Of a stretch of DNA of 64,000 nucleotides, positions 1 to 11,212 are shown one piece after another; position 1 is the stretch's first letter, and each line of letters begins with the position of its first letter. The position numbers and the translations under genes were made by a program. The notes beneath the pieces are model-generated. The model did not search any database, had not been told where the DNA came from, and saw only the letters and a program-made list of their open reading frames with translations. Source of the stretch: Silene latifolia (Eukaryota > Streptophyta > Magnoliopsida > Caryophyllales > Caryophyllaceae). The DNA is taken from assembly GCF_048544455.1 (NCBI RefSeq), contig NC_133532.1:86073156-86137155 (forward strand). The letters run 5' to 3'.

Positions 1-443
1 GGTCAAGACTTGAGTTAAGAGCTTTGTTTATCATAGCTAACAGATCAAAACAATGTACATGGATAACTAAACGGGATTCAAATACAAAGACAAAGCAAAT
101 TATTATCATTGCTAAACAATTCACTAAGACTCGACTCTAAATAAATAAAAACAGGTTTTTGTATTTTATAAATTTTCTAATTTTTATGGATTTTTTTTTT
201 AAACACACAACAAAAATAAATACTCTCCCCCAAACCTAAATGTCACAGTGTCCTCATTGTGACGCCTACAGCATAGCAATCACATAGAAAATCCAGCAAC
301 CTATGGGACACTACTAACAAAGGGAAGAGGGGAAAATAAGAAATGCAATAAAATAAACAAAAACAAAGAAAGATAATACCAGCTGTGTAGCAAAAGCCCC
401 CCCAAACCAGCTGGAAAGTGAGGGATGTAGTGACCAGCTGTCA
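1..443 (-). other. E1 3' untranslated region with candidate polypurine tracts
   Basis: AT-rich sequence downstream (minus strand) of the ATHILA ORF stop. No gene is visible. Two G-runs are present on the minus strand: AGGTTTGGGGGAGAG (c223-237) and TTTGGGGGGGCTTTT (c393-411). Motifs of this kind are common near the 3' end of Athila elements; which one primes plus-strand synthesis cannot be told because the 3' LTR is outside the window. Confidence 0.5.
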
Positions 444-622
444 CTACTGCGCACCATCATCATCATCAACATTGGCTTCATCAAAGCCATCAATCTCCTC
501 TAACATGGCCAACAGCTCAGGGTCCTAAACTCGACCCCCACGGCCTCTAGCTTGACTGGCTCGTCTACCACGACCTCTAGTACGACCACCTCCAAGAAAA
601 GCTGATGCAGCAGAAATAGAAG
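444..622 (-). pseudogene. C-terminal fragment of E1 ATHILA (env-position) ORF
   Basis: Minus-strand reading frame with an Arg/Gly-rich stretch (RTRGRGRR ... RGRGGR) followed by an acidic C-terminus (EANVDDDDGAQ) and stop at 444-446. An in-frame TAG at 525-527 sits between the two parts; a CAG codon fits the context. It is the continuation of the ORF at 17367-18883: the reading frame runs directly across the E2 insertion when E2 and one AGAAG copy are removed. Family function is unknown; it occupies the envelope position of Athila elements. Confidence 0.75.
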
Positions 623-1112
623 TGATAAGTGCATATTTTATACATTTTAACCCCTTATATTAGTTTGATTTTACATATCATTTAGCACTTATCAAAGTGT
701 TTTTAAGCTAATATTGTGTTTCTAGTGCAATTGTGTATTCAAGTGTGTTTTGTAGGAAAATGAGCTAAATGAGCTAAAGTACTATAAAATGTGCTAACAC
801 TAGAAGCAAGGCTAAGTATGAGAGCAAGATTGGACTAAGTGTTGGAAGTGCATGGATTTTGCATGAAGAAAGTGTTGGGTCAAAATGAAAATGCAAGCAA
901 AGTCAATGTGCAAGTCAAAGCCCAAGAATTCAAGTCCAAAATGTGGTGGAAAATCTGGATGCTAAAGAAGAGCTTAAGATGCCAAAATACTTAAGATGCC
1001 CTCCTTAATGCTCTTAATCGCACTCATAAACAAGGCATTAAAGCACCAACTTTGGATACCTTGAGCATTAACTAGAGGATTAAAGTTGCCCGAGCTATGA
1101 CATCACGTCCCT

Positions 1113-1140
1113 GATCGGGGTTGGTGTCCCCGATCGGGGT
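1113..1140. repeat. Two-box GATCGGGG palindrome pair in E2 LTR
   Basis: CCCTGATCGGGG and CCCCGATCGGGG lie 19 bp apart just upstream of the LTR TATA box. The second is a perfect palindrome. It resembles the CGATCG box cassettes found in E1, E4 and E5. Confidence 0.7.
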
Positions 1141-1178
1141 TGGCACCCTTTAGTCACATCCGTTACCTCCTTGTTTTC

Positions 1179-1188
1179 CTATAAATAG
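1179..1188 (+). promoter_or_regulatory. TATA box of E2 LTR
   Basis: CTATAAATAG in a C/T-rich setting, about 555 bp into the LTR, is the expected U3 core promoter position. The MULE insertion lies only about 80 bp downstream, so the original R/U5 is displaced by 15 kb. Confidence 0.6.
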
Positions 1189-1216
1189 GAGGCTTATGCT
1201 ACGACTTCAAGACCCA

Positions 1217-1219
<3 letters not shown>

Positions 1220-1268
<49 letters not shown>
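1220..1268. repeat. (TA)n microsatellite, left side of MULE insertion
   Basis: About 24 uninterrupted TA units inside the E2 LTR, ending exactly where the MULE terminal sequence begins. A matching tract flanks the other MULE end at 16464-16524. Confidence 0.97.
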
Positions 1269-1271
<3 letters not shown>

Positions 1272-1325
1272 TAAGGATCATATAAGTCCTTATAGTAAGT
1301 GTGAGTCCATAAGTCTCATTGTATA
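1269..1325 (+). repeat. Left terminal inverted repeat of MULE E3
   Basis: Starts directly after (TA)n. Blocks ATAAGTCCTT, GAGTCC and TAAGTCT match the right end (16405-16463, inverted) with small gaps; similarity is moderate, consistent with an old insertion or a diverged TIR family. Confidence 0.7.
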
Positions 1326-2747
1326 CCCTTGGATGTTGCATATGGATGGTTGAGATTAAGATGGAAAACCCACTAAGTCTATTATTTTATTGACTATCTT
1401 AATTACCTCTCTCCTCCTACAATCATAGGGTAAGTAGCATGCATGCAGGCTTGTCAATCAACCGTCAAACACGTTACTTTTCCTTCCCCCTCTTTCTCAT
1501 TTCACTCATTTTTTCAAACTCAAACCACCCTCATAATTAAACCTTGATCAAAATAAACTTCTCCCAAATTTTCAATAAAACAGGAACTTTATTGTCTTCT
1601 CCGTTTTCTTCATTCAGTTACCACTTGCCATTGTTGTCTTCTCACTAAAGAAACTCGTTATTCTCCATTTTCGCCATTTTCGCTTATCAAGGTAATCATT
1701 TACTGGTTTTTATAGTTTTGTGTATTATTATTTACATCTTGCCATTTCCATTGTTGTCTTATAAGGTAATTTATTTATTTTATATTTTTTCGATTATTGC
1801 CCATTGTTATGTTCATATTAATTTATTTTACCCAGATTGTTTATCATATTTTCATACCCATTGTTTTACCCTTTTGAAATTTGATTTATGTTCGTCAATC
1901 ATTTCAATTATGTTCATCAACCATTTCGTTTTTCAATGTTATGGTCTTTTGCCATTTTATGCTTTTATGTTCATTTATTTTGATTATTCATTCTTACTAA
2001 TTACTCACTTTGTAGTGTTAGTTTATTTTGTATTGTTTTGTTATTATGTGCAATAGTTTTAATTATTATTAGTTGCCATTTTTTGTAGTTTAATTGTAGT
2101 TTCATTCATTTTGAATTTTATATATCTACACATTTTTTTGATTAGGGCAAAATAGATCAACACATTTTTTTGATATATCTGCAATCAGATGAAATTACAC
2201 TTTTCTCTACAAAAATTACACTTTTGTGTGTGCTGAAATGACAGTCTTTCTGTGTTACAGTTACATTCTCTTGACATATTGCTGAAATTACACTTTTGGT
2301 TTTTAAAATTACACTTTTTGTTGTTAGAATTACACTTTTTATCATTACAGTTATATATTGCTGAAATTACACTTTTGGTTGTTAAAATTACACTTTTTGT
2401 TGTTAGAATTACACTTTTTATCATTACAGTTACATATTGCTGAAATTACACTTTTGGTTGTTAAAATTACACTTTTTGTTGTTAGAACTACACTTTTTAT
2501 CATTACAGTTATATAGTTCTGAAATCACACTTTTGGTTGTTAGAATTACACTTTTGTTTGTTAAAGTTACACTTATTATTAGGTCTTGAAGTTACTTATT
2601 TAGTTGATACAATGACAGTCTTTCTGTGTTACAGTTACATGTTTTTTATTTCTTTCTTCTATTAACTTGTTTGTGTATTTCACTGTCAAAGTTCAGTTTA
2701 CCTTGCTTTGTAAACAGTAATTACATACTACCATCCTTCCTTTCCAG
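1326..2747 (+). other. MULE left subterminal region: promoter/5' UTR and 5' UTR intron of the Ulp1-like gene
   Basis: No convincing coding region. A splice donor (ATCAAG|GTAATC, intron from 1692) and a pyrimidine-rich acceptor (CTTCCTTTCCAG, ending at 2747 directly before an ATG) define a likely 5' UTR intron of about 1.05 kb. The intron holds the minisatellite at 2190-2600. The stretch 1326-1690 is pyrimidine-rich leader sequence. Confidence 0.5.
2190..2600 (+). repeat. MULE minisatellite, 79-bp period made of ~21-bp ATTACACTTTTT units (5' UTR intron)
   Basis: GCTGAAATTACAC recurs at 2281, 2360, 2439 and (as TTCTGAAATCACAC) about 2518, an exact 79-bp period. Each unit holds three 21-22-bp subunits of the form ATTACACTTTTTGTTGTTAGA plus a 15-bp spacer. 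Further degenerate copies flank this on both sides. Confidence 0.95.
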
Positions 2748-3883
2748 ATGTCAGATTCTGAAGAAGAAATTGAAAGTCAGGAGGAGGATGAACAAGTTAA
2801 AGTAGTCACTCCTACAGTGTCTGTTAAGTGCCGACCAAAGATGCTTGTTGAGCTGATTGAAAAGCTGAATAAAGCTCAGCGAGAGGCTGTACGAAGAGTT
2901 GGGTTTGGGGGGATCCTGGAGCTTAAGTTGAAAACGTATCCGCTTGCCCATGTTCCACTATTTCTACAGGCATTTAGTGATGAGTCTTATGTGTTTCGGG
3001 CCTCTGAACTGAAGGAGTTTATGGTCACGAAACATGATGTTTTTGACTGTTTCATGCTACCGCGGGGCCCTAGACCCATTGAACTAGTTCCTACAGGCCG
3101 GCACAAAGGGTTCTCAAGATCCTGCAAACAAGAGTTTGAAAGATCGGTGGCGGAAAGCGTTCAACGGCAAAATTGGAAAAGACGGAGTCAACTTAGGACT
3201 CGTCTTCGCAGAAATTGAAAAGAAAAAATACAGAGATGGAGGGGATCAATTTGTCAGGTTGTTTGTTCTGCTCGCCATGTCATCATTCCTCGCTCCAACC
3301 TCAAACAGTGTGATAGACTTCAAGCTTTTGAAAGCCATTGAAGATGTGAGTCTTATCTCGGAGTTTGACTGGTGTAGTTATGTTCTTGAATGCATGGTTA
3401 AGGCTGCAGCAGATGTTGGCAGAGGGAAAAAGATACTGCTTGGCTGTATCCCTTTTTTACTGATCACCTATTTCCAGCGATTTGATTTCCGGGGAGAGAG
3501 CTGCCCCCATGGGCTCCCACTAATTAAGCACTGGGATCGGGTAAAACTTTCGGAACGGTTGCACGGTGAGCTAGACAATGGGGGCCTGGGTCGTCAAACT
3601 TTTTCCGAGGTGAAGTATCCTCGTTGCCTCCAAGAGCAGCAATTGACCATCGGTGGCGTGGACACTGACAAACAAGTTGTGACCATGGGAGATATGGGAG
3701 CTACGACTCACCTGAAGAAGTTTGTTGAGATTGAACTCCCACCGGGAGTTGAAGATGACGATGAGTTGAAAGCCCGGGCTGTTGATGTAAGTTTTTTTCA
3801 GCTGATTGTTTTTATTAAGTAAAGATATATTTATTTGTGTTATTGTTCAACAATAAAAGGGTAACTTCAATATCGAACTTTCT

Positions 3884-4165
3884 GTTGACTTCAAAATTAC
3901 ACTTTTCTTCCATAAAATTTCACTATTCTTAGTTGTTGTTACACTTTTCAAAATTACACTTTTTCTAAACAAAATTACACTATTCTTCCTTGAAGTTACA
4001 CTTTTATGAAATACATTGAAGTTTTAGGTTTCTGTACTAAAGTTACACTTTTCTTCCTTAAAATTATAGTTTTCTTTGTTGAAGTTACACTTTATTGAAA
4101 TGCATTTAAGTTTCAGATTTCTGTACTAAAATTATAATTTGTTTTGTTAAAGTTACAATTTTACA
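3884..4165 (+). repeat. Minisatellite in intron after first coding exon of Ulp1-like gene
   Basis: Degenerate AAATTACACTTTTC units, all in the same polarity, confined to the intron 3787-4238. Confidence 0.85.
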
Positions 4166-5499
4166 AAGTCAGATTGATACTCTATTTTATACTCTATTAT
4201 GATACATAATTTGAATTTATTTTGCAATTTTAATGTAGGATGTCCATGAGGTTTATTTGAAGATGTAGAGGAATGCCATAGTCTTCTATTCATGGTATGC
4301 CGATGCAGCTCAAAAGCTTAAAGGGTTAACATCAGGTTCTTCCTCTTCAAGCGGCCTCGTCCCTACACAAAGTAGCCAAGATTTTTTTCAAAGTCAGAAG
4401 ATGAAGGTATATGCTGGGGAAATTCAAGAGATAGCTCAACGAATAAAAGATTCTGTTGATTTTGCACCCATACTTCAAGAAGGTGGGTCTGGAAATGTTA
4501 GCACAGGAGAGGAGGAGTCAGATGTTGATGGAGATGGAGAAGATGTTGGGGATGAAGATTTTGGAGATGGGGAAGCTGTTTCCCTTGGTAGTGATGAAGT
4601 AGGCCGTGATAACGATCGTGAAGTCGCTACAGAACAGATAATGGAGACTGTAAAGTTTTACAACAGCGGTGAATTTAATGAAGGTGCTGATTCAGGGAAA
4701 GAGGAAGAGGAAGGTCCAATGGGGGATGTAGGTGTACAAGTAATGGAAGTTGTTCAGAGATCATCTGTTAAGGATGTACAAAATTCTCTTGAGTTGAAAC
4801 TCCATAAAAGGCGTCAAGAACAGGAATGCAACATACGCTATAAAAGGCGTAAAGTTGTCCAAGAGCCGGTGAAAGTAGTAGAAAATGTTATTCCCGAAGA
4901 TCTCTTAACTGATCGTGAAATTCTTGAGCAATATTATTCACCTGAGGATGTTGATGAAGCTATTAGGAAGGGGGCCCTTAATGCTGCTCGTCAGATGGAG
5001 CAAGTACAAGCTGCTGATCAGGGTGGGCCTATTGGTGGCGATGCTGAAACAGGTGAGAAGGAGTCAGTGGATGTTAAGTCAATGGAGATTCTGCCTCCTG
5101 CTACTCAGTTCCTTTTTACGACCGCTGAGCTTAATGATGCATAGCGGAGAATTGTGGAAACTGAGTCACAATTGATGGGAACTCAAGTGGGATGTGAACC
5201 GGCCCGATAGACCCCGTGAACGTTAACATTGTCACTGGTGATTTATTGGGAAATGAAGACGCGGTTATGGATGAAGGAAATGATGTAGCAAATAATCCGG
5301 TGGTGGTGGTAAAGGAGGATGCTGGGGAGAAAGTGGTGGACAGTGTGGTGGAGACTGCAATGGAGGACGCAGCAGTGAAGGATCATGGAGGTAATCAGTT
5401 GTAGTTAAGCTATGCTTCCTAGAGTTACATTATTTGGAAGTTGGAATGATAGTATTATTTGAAGGGGCATCATTGTGTGTTGCTGTTACTTTTTTAGTG

Positions 5500-5615
5500 G
5501 TTAGAGTTACATTTATTTTTGCTGAAATTACGTTTTTGTGTTTGTCTGGTTGAAATTACACTATCTACTATCAAAGTTATACTTTTTGTATTTAGAATTA
5601 CCCTTTTAAGTTGAG
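5500..5615 (+). repeat. Short degenerate minisatellite in intron 5391-5764
   Basis: A few diverged GAAATTAC/AGAATTAC units; the weakest of the intronic arrays. Confidence 0.6.
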
Positions 5616-6139
5616 TATTATTTGCCATTTTTTAGTTTTTGTTTGAATCCATTTTTTGATGTTGAACTTCAAATTAGTATTTTTTTTCCCGAAATTACAT
5701 TTTGGAGGAGACATTTGACTTATTTATTCAAATTTCGTAACGCGTCGCTATTGTTCATCCCCAGTGGAGATTACAGTGCAGGATGCGACCGAAAAGTCAT
5801 TCGACTTACCACTTACTTTTTGGTCTACTGCTGAAGTAGATGAGGCCTTTCGTTGGGGTGCGGTTCAAGAGAAAGGGCAGTCTGAACCTGGTGAGGTTGC
5901 AACAGTAGACCCTGGGAAAATGAATGACTTGACTGATGAGTTATTGGGAAATGAAGACGAGGATATTCCTGAAGATAATGATGCAGCAAATAATCTGGTT
6001 GTTGTTGGAAAGCATGTGGTGGATGATTTGGTGGAGAATGTGGTGGACAATGCGGTTGAGACTGCGATTGAAGACGTGGCAGTGAAGGATCATGGAGGTA
6101 ATCAGTTATAGTTTTGATATGCAGTTCCTTTTTGAGTGG

Positions 6140-6670
6140 TTAGAGTTTCAGTTCTGTTAGAATTACACTTTCTAACAGAACTTTTTGAAATTACACTTTT
6201 TCTCACACAATTACACTTTTCGTTGTTAGAATTACGCTTTTACCATTACACTTTATTTGTTAAAGTAACACTTTTGATTTTTAAAATTACATTTTTTGTT
6301 GTTAGAATTACGATTTACTGTTATTAGAATTATACTTTTTACCATTACGTTTACACTTATTTATATAGTATTGAAATAACACTTTTGGTTGTTACAATTA
6401 CACTTTTGGTTGTTAGAATTACGCTTTTACCATTACACTTTATTTGTTGTTAGAATTACGGTTTACATTATTAGAATTATACTTTTTAGCATTACGATTA
6501 CACTTATTTATATAGTACTGAAATTACACTTTTGCTTTTTAAAATTATACTTTTGTCTGCTAGAATTATACTTGTTAATATTACAGTTCACTTATTTATA
6601 TAGTCTGGTTGAAGTGACACTTTCTTTCCATAAAGTGTTTTTTTTTGTATCTAGAATTACACTTTTAAAT
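6140..6670 (+). repeat. Minisatellite array in intron 6098-6717
   Basis: About twenty ATTACACTTTT-type units with an intermingled ATTTATATAGTACTGAAAT spacer that also occurs at 9200 and 12010. Confidence 0.9.
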
Positions 6671-7475
6671 TTACTAAGAGTCACTATTGTTCAACTGCAA
6701 TTGAAGTTAACGTGCAGGATTCGTCCGTAAAGTCACTCGAGTTTACATGCACTGTATATCCCACTGCAGAGTTAGATGAAGCTTTTCGTTGTGCTTCGGT
6801 TCAAGAGAAAGGGGAGCCTGAGACTGGCGAGGTTGCGGCAGCTGTAGGTGCAGGGGCAACTCATGTGGAGATCCCTGTCCCAGAACCGTACGTGCCCTAT
6901 AGTCATCTAAGCTACCATCCACTTTTACTTCACTCGTCTGAGGTCTTACCCTGCATGGAGCACGTCATTGAGAACCTTGGTTGTTCGATAGACTGCGGTG
7001 CACCTGCTCCTGATCAAAAGATTGTCACGTTTGTATCGGAATGGAGTAACCATGCCCTTGACCCAGTGTTCAGTAGGAGGAAAGATGTGATTGATTATGC
7101 GTTTAATGAATCAGATGCGTTTGACAAATTGTGAGTAATTGATGCATTTTGTTCTTATAAATGGTTATGTATATATTGAGATTGTTTTTGCTAATTAAAT
7201 ATTGATTTTGTAGGGAACATTTGGTAACATTTAACGAGTTTTTATTCATAACCCGGGAAGACATTGTCACTCTGAGGCCTACGCAGCAAATTATGACCAG
7301 TGTAATTGATGGTTGGTGCCTACTTCTCAACCATATCATGAAGCCTACAGCTGTATCCCGTTGTTTCTTCGGCATGAGTCACACAGTAAGTTATTCTACT
7401 GTTCATTAAATTTGTGTTGCAGGGTAATTCCTACATTATGGTTGGGAACAATTTTGATAAAAGTGTCATTCGTTA

Positions 7476-7920
7476 GAATATAATTACACTTTTCTCTACA
7501 AAAATTACACTTTTGTGTGTCTTTGAAATGATGACTTCTTTACGTATTACGATTACATTCTCTTTACATATTGCTGAAATTACACTTTTCGTTGTTAAAA
7601 TTACACTTTTTGTTGTTAGAATTACAGTTTTTATCATTACATTTATATATTGCTGAAATTACACTTTTGGTTGTTAAAATTACACTTTTTGTTATTAGAA
7701 TTACACTTTTCATCATTACAGTTATATATTGCTGAAGTTACACTTTTGGTTGTTAGAATTACACTTTTTGTAGTTAGAATTACACTTTTTATAGTTAGAA
7801 TTACACTTTTTATCATTACAGTTATATAGCTACTAATGTCATTAAAATTAAATTGATAATAACAAAATGTCATTAAAATTACACTTTTTGGGTCTAAAGT
7901 TACACTTTTCCTGTATTACA
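7476..7920 (+). repeat. Minisatellite array with exact 79-bp period in intron 7386-7975
   Basis: GCTGAAATTACAC (or GCTGAAGTTACAC) begins at 7573, 7652 and 7731, the same 79-bp period as at 2281-2518, followed by extra 21-bp subunits. Confidence 0.95.
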
Positions 7921-9097
7921 GAAAGCTATTTATCAACCTTTTCTGACAAAATCATCTTTCTTATTGCAACATTAGGACTGGGCGCGGTATATTTGGAAGG
8001 ACAAGAAGAAAGGAAAAGTGTTGAATAAAGATGAAGATGTTTTCGGTGGCTGGGACAGTTGGGCTGATACCTGTTCTTCACCATTTCAGCTTGACTCAGA
8101 TATGGTGAGTTCTTCATATTTCAACATAGGGCATGTGTAGCATTATTCTGTACAAAACATTACATATATATGTTCAGATCTTTCTCCCTGTATTATCTGG
8201 TGATGGTGATCATTACAGCTGTGTGTGCATTAACTTCTTAACCGAACAAATTGAGTACCTTGACAACCGTAAGTATGATGAAGACTTAGAAAAGCTGCCT
8301 TATGGTGGGATTGCACTTATTACGGTAATTTTGCTATAAAGTACTCAATTTTGAGAAATCATTTTTTTCTAAAGAACTGTCTACCTAACACACTCACACA
8401 TGTATATGCATATATCAAGTTGCGTTAATGGGGAAGTATTTGGGGAGTAAAGGTCTGTCTAAAGGCTCAAAGGTCGCTGATTTTAAGCTCGTTAACATTT
8501 AATTCAGTTGGCAAAAAGTTGGTTATTCGAGAAATGACTGTGGTGTTTATATGATGCTTACAATGATGTTTTATTTTGGGAACCTGTTTGAATGTGGCCT
8601 TGGGAAAGCCGTGAATATGAACCTGTTTCATGCAGAGATTGCGGCAACCCTTGTCCTATGTGACATTAACAAGGAAAGGGAAGATGTATTACGCCGTGTT
8701 GATGCTTTTAGAGAGGTTGCTTCTCATCCACTGACTATCAACTTGGATGCCAACAAGAGAAAAACAGTTGCTGATATCGGGGCTAGCAGCAGCAAGCATG
8801 TCAGTGCTTCAGATGCTGAAGAGCCCGCCCTGGTAGTTACGCATGTTAGTATGCGGCCACCTTCTGGTCAAAAACTATCTGCCGTAAAGAGCCACCCTCG
8901 TGGGAAGGGGGGTGGGTTGGGCTGTTCACTTGATTGGCGTAGTGGTGGTGCCAAGACTCAAGTGGTGTCCAAGCTGCTCCGGAACAACCAAAGTTTGATA
9001 AAGGATATTAAAACGTTCAGAAAGCACGTTGCTGACTACTGTTTGGTGGATGACCAAAATTTCGATGATGGGTCAGTTTTCATGAATTTCACCTAGT

Positions 9098-9330
9098 TTT
9101 GATTTAATTTTTAAAATTACACTTTTGATTTTTAAAATTACACTTTCTGTTGTTAGAATTACAGTTTCTGTTAATAGAATTACACTTTTTACCATTAAAG
9201 TTACACTTATTTATATAGTACTGAAATTACACATTTGATTGTAAAAATTATACTTTTGTGTGCTAGAATTATACTTTTTAATATTACTGTTATACTTATT
9301 TATATAGTCTGGTTGAAGTTACAACCAAAG
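9098..9330 (+). repeat. Minisatellite between the two Ulp1-like domains
   Basis: AAATTACACTTTTGATT-type units directly after the stop at 9094-9096, ending with the ATTTATATAGT spacer. Confidence 0.9.
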
Positions 9331-9420
9331 TTTGGTAAAGGATATTTTGTGGGTCAGTTTGGTGGATGTCCAAAATTTCGATGATGGGTCTGTTTTCATG
9401 AATTTCACCTACTGTAAATG
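9310..9420 (+). repeat. Partial duplicate of the 3' end of the first Ulp1-like gene
   Basis: ACAACCAAAGTTTG.TAAAGG and AAAATTTCGATGATGGGTC..GTTTTCATGAATTTCACCTA match 8987-9093 with an internal deletion. It marks the joint of a tandem duplication that produced the second protease domain. Confidence 0.85.
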
Positions 9421-9479
9421 ACGCTATCTGAAAATGTCAATTTTTCACTCAGTTTTGTTTTATGTTATTATGTTCGCAG

Positions 9480-10624
9480 TGAGCAATTAGTTTGGTACAC
9501 TAGGCACGCTCAGCTACAGCGGAAGGACCTAATATCTATGGCCCCTGATAGACCAATGTCGTGGAATATGATCGAGTGTTGGTCGATATTGCTGAACCAG
9601 TTAGAGAAGGAGGAATACGGTAAAGAGGCAAGGATGGCATTTCTCGGTATCAGGCACATGGTAATTAAAGTTACTCTTATATAGTTTTATTTATACGTGC
9701 TTTAGTCATTCAACTTTTGTGATACAGTTACACTTTATAAAGTTACTCTGTAGTTACACATTTCTCGAGTTAAAGTTATACTTTTTTGTGATACAGTTAC
9801 ACTTTATAAGCAGTCAGTTTTTCTTATTAGAGTTATACTTTCACTAAAAGCTGTTACTTATAGTTAATGGTCACTGTTTGCTTGTTTAGGAGATGTTACT
9901 TGTATTGTTGGGTACTTTTGAGCAGCAGGGCACATGCACACAGCAGGAGAACCTGATTGATAAAGTGTTCAATGTGTGGGACACCTTCATCGTCGACAGT
10001 AATCGAACTGCTGACATGAATACAGATTTACTCTTTGTCCCATTCAACATCAGCGACCATTGGGCATGTGTATGTATCAACTCCAGAGCACGGACGATTG
10101 ACTTGCTTGACCACCAGCGACATGCAGATTTGGACAGATCACTCATGGGAAAGGCGACTCGTTTAACTGTACGTTGTCCTCCAAATCTTGCCATCTAAAA
10201 CCTGTTAATATAATACTCTTTTTAATGTACGTCCAAATATTTTCAGGGAAGTTTAATGAGCGACTACTTGGACTCAAGAAAATTTGACAAAGGAAAAGAG
10301 ATTGTCAATTTTACAGTCCGCCAGATACCGTTTAGTGGTGTCTCAAGTGTTGTCAACATACCAGAGTCTGGTCTGTTCACCATGATGGCGATGGTATTGT
10401 ACGAGGGTGTTTCATTTGAGCATCCGGACATGGAAAAGAAGGTTGCAAGGCGTTATTTGGTGATACGGCTAGTCGCAACACTTGTACTAGCTGACATGAA
10501 CATCATACGACCTGCTGTTCAGAAGAAGGTGGAGACCTTTATTGTTAGCAAAGACAAATTATTCCAAGACGTGCAAAGCAAGTGTAGGATTAACAAGGCT
10601 GGTAAAAAAAATAACAAGTGTTAG
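9480..10624 (+). pseudogene. Second Ulp1-like domain of MULE E3, catalytic Cys replaced by Ser
   Basis: Three exons with good borders (9480-9660, 9890-10168, 10247-10624). It is homologous in order to the first gene: a region matching exon 7214-7385, then DLLFVPFNISDHWACVCIN with the catalytic-position His (codon 10058-10060) and an Asp (LLDHQ), then PESGLFTMMAMV where NDCGVYMM stands in the first domain. The Cys position is TCT (Ser, 10367-10369), and the Gln motif is not recognisable. It ends with a basic tail (KAGKKNNKC). The open exons are free of stops, so it may be a degenerate non-catalytic domain rather than plain decay. It may be the 3' part of the same transcript as the first gene. 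Confidence 0.75.
9700..9845 (+). repeat. Degenerate minisatellite in intron 9661-9889
   Basis: AGTTACACTTTATAA and AGTTATACTTTT units; spacing irregular. Confidence 0.7.
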
Positions 10625-10804
10625 TTTGACAATCTAATTTTGAATGATGCTCTGTATGAAATTATCTTGTTGATAGCTAGCATCATGTGATAGTTAATTA
10701 GGTATAACAATGTAAGTAGGATCATTTTGTGACTTTGAACTTTGTACTTATTTTGGCGTTTTCTGCCTTTAATGAAGATAAGATGTTACTTCAAATTCAT
10801 TGTC

Positions 10805-11020
10805 ATTCTGATCTGATAAAGAGTAATTCTAATCAAAGAAACTGTAATTTTCCAACCAAAAGCAATTCCAGTTGAATTACAATATAAGTCACGAAAATTA
10901 TGACTTTAACAAAGATAAAATGGTACTTCAAATTAATTGTCATTCTGATCAGATAAAGTGTAATTCTAATCAAAAAAAGTGTAACTCTGATCACACAAAG
11001 TGTAACTTTAAGTACTAAAT
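10805..11020 (-). repeat. Minisatellite between Ulp1-like and transposase genes, inverted polarity
   Basis: On the plus strand the units read AAAGTGTAATTCTAATCA, i.e. opposite to the arrays at 2190-9845. It separates the converging 3' ends of the two genes; the rest of 10625-11133 is AT-rich with no gene. Confidence 0.8.
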
Positions 11021-11134
11021 GTTATAAATGGTGAATAATTATACAACCAAAAGCTTGTCCAGGGGAATTACAAAATAAATTAGCCAAAAGGACCTCATGG
11101 TTGCTCAATTATACATCAGAATTACAATTACTCT

Positions 11135-11140
11135 TACTCT

Positions 11141-11187
<47 letters not shown>

Positions 11188-11212
11188 TTCTTCTTCTTCT
11201 TCTTCTTCTGCT
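11135..11212. repeat. (CTT)n microsatellite encoding poly-Glu tail of the transposase
   Basis: Nearly pure CTT triplets on the plus strand, read as GAA/GAG on the minus strand up to the stop. Confidence 0.95.

Larger units (their letters stand above)
5050..6880 (+). repeat. Triplicated exon module of the Ulp1-like gene
   Basis: Three related coding modules: end of exon 4239-5390 (from about 5080), exon 5765-6097 and start of exon 6718-7130. Shared pieces are TAEVDEAFR / TAELDEAFR / TAELND, VQEKG..E.GEVA, LLGNED and VETA.ED.AVKDHGG. Modules 1 and 2 both end with GATCATGGAG followed by the same donor GTAATCAGTT. Module 3 retains only the N-terminal half. Minisatellite-filled introns separate the copies. 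Confidence 0.85.
2748..9096 (+). pseudogene. Ulp1-like (C48-type) cysteine protease gene of MULE E3, intron-containing, broken
   Basis: Proposed exons: 2748-3786, 4239-5390, 5765-6097, 6718-7130, 7214-7385, 7976-8104, 8178-8324, 8420-9096, most with GT..AG borders. The N-terminal region (LVELIEKLNKAQREAV ...) is typical of plant MULE-encoded Ulp1 proteins; an acidic Glu/Asp/Gly linker and three copies of an exon module follow, then the protease domain. Catalytic signatures are visible: His in GDGDHYSCVCIN (codon 8211-8213), Asp in EYLDN, Gln in SWQKVGYSR and Cys in NDCGVYMM (codon 8539-8541). Family role is SUMO/ubiquitin-like deconjugation; its role in a MULE is unknown. Defects: frameshift near 3092-3110, TAG at 4266-4268, TAG at 5142-5144, TAA at 8500-8502 just before the Gln. 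The phase of the last exon join is uncertain. Confidence 0.8.

Noticed and set aside
1718-2056. 112-residue hydrophobic open frame
   Set aside because: Phe/Tyr-rich translation of T-rich sequence inside a predicted 5' UTR intron; no homology-like motif.
2252-2443. Open frames through the minisatellite on both strands
   Set aside because: They arise because the 21-bp unit is a multiple of three; they encode only the repeat.
2190-2600. CRISPR-like regularly spaced repeats
   Set aside because: Units are contiguous 21-bp tandem repeats without unique spacers, in a plant transposon intron; this is a minisatellite.
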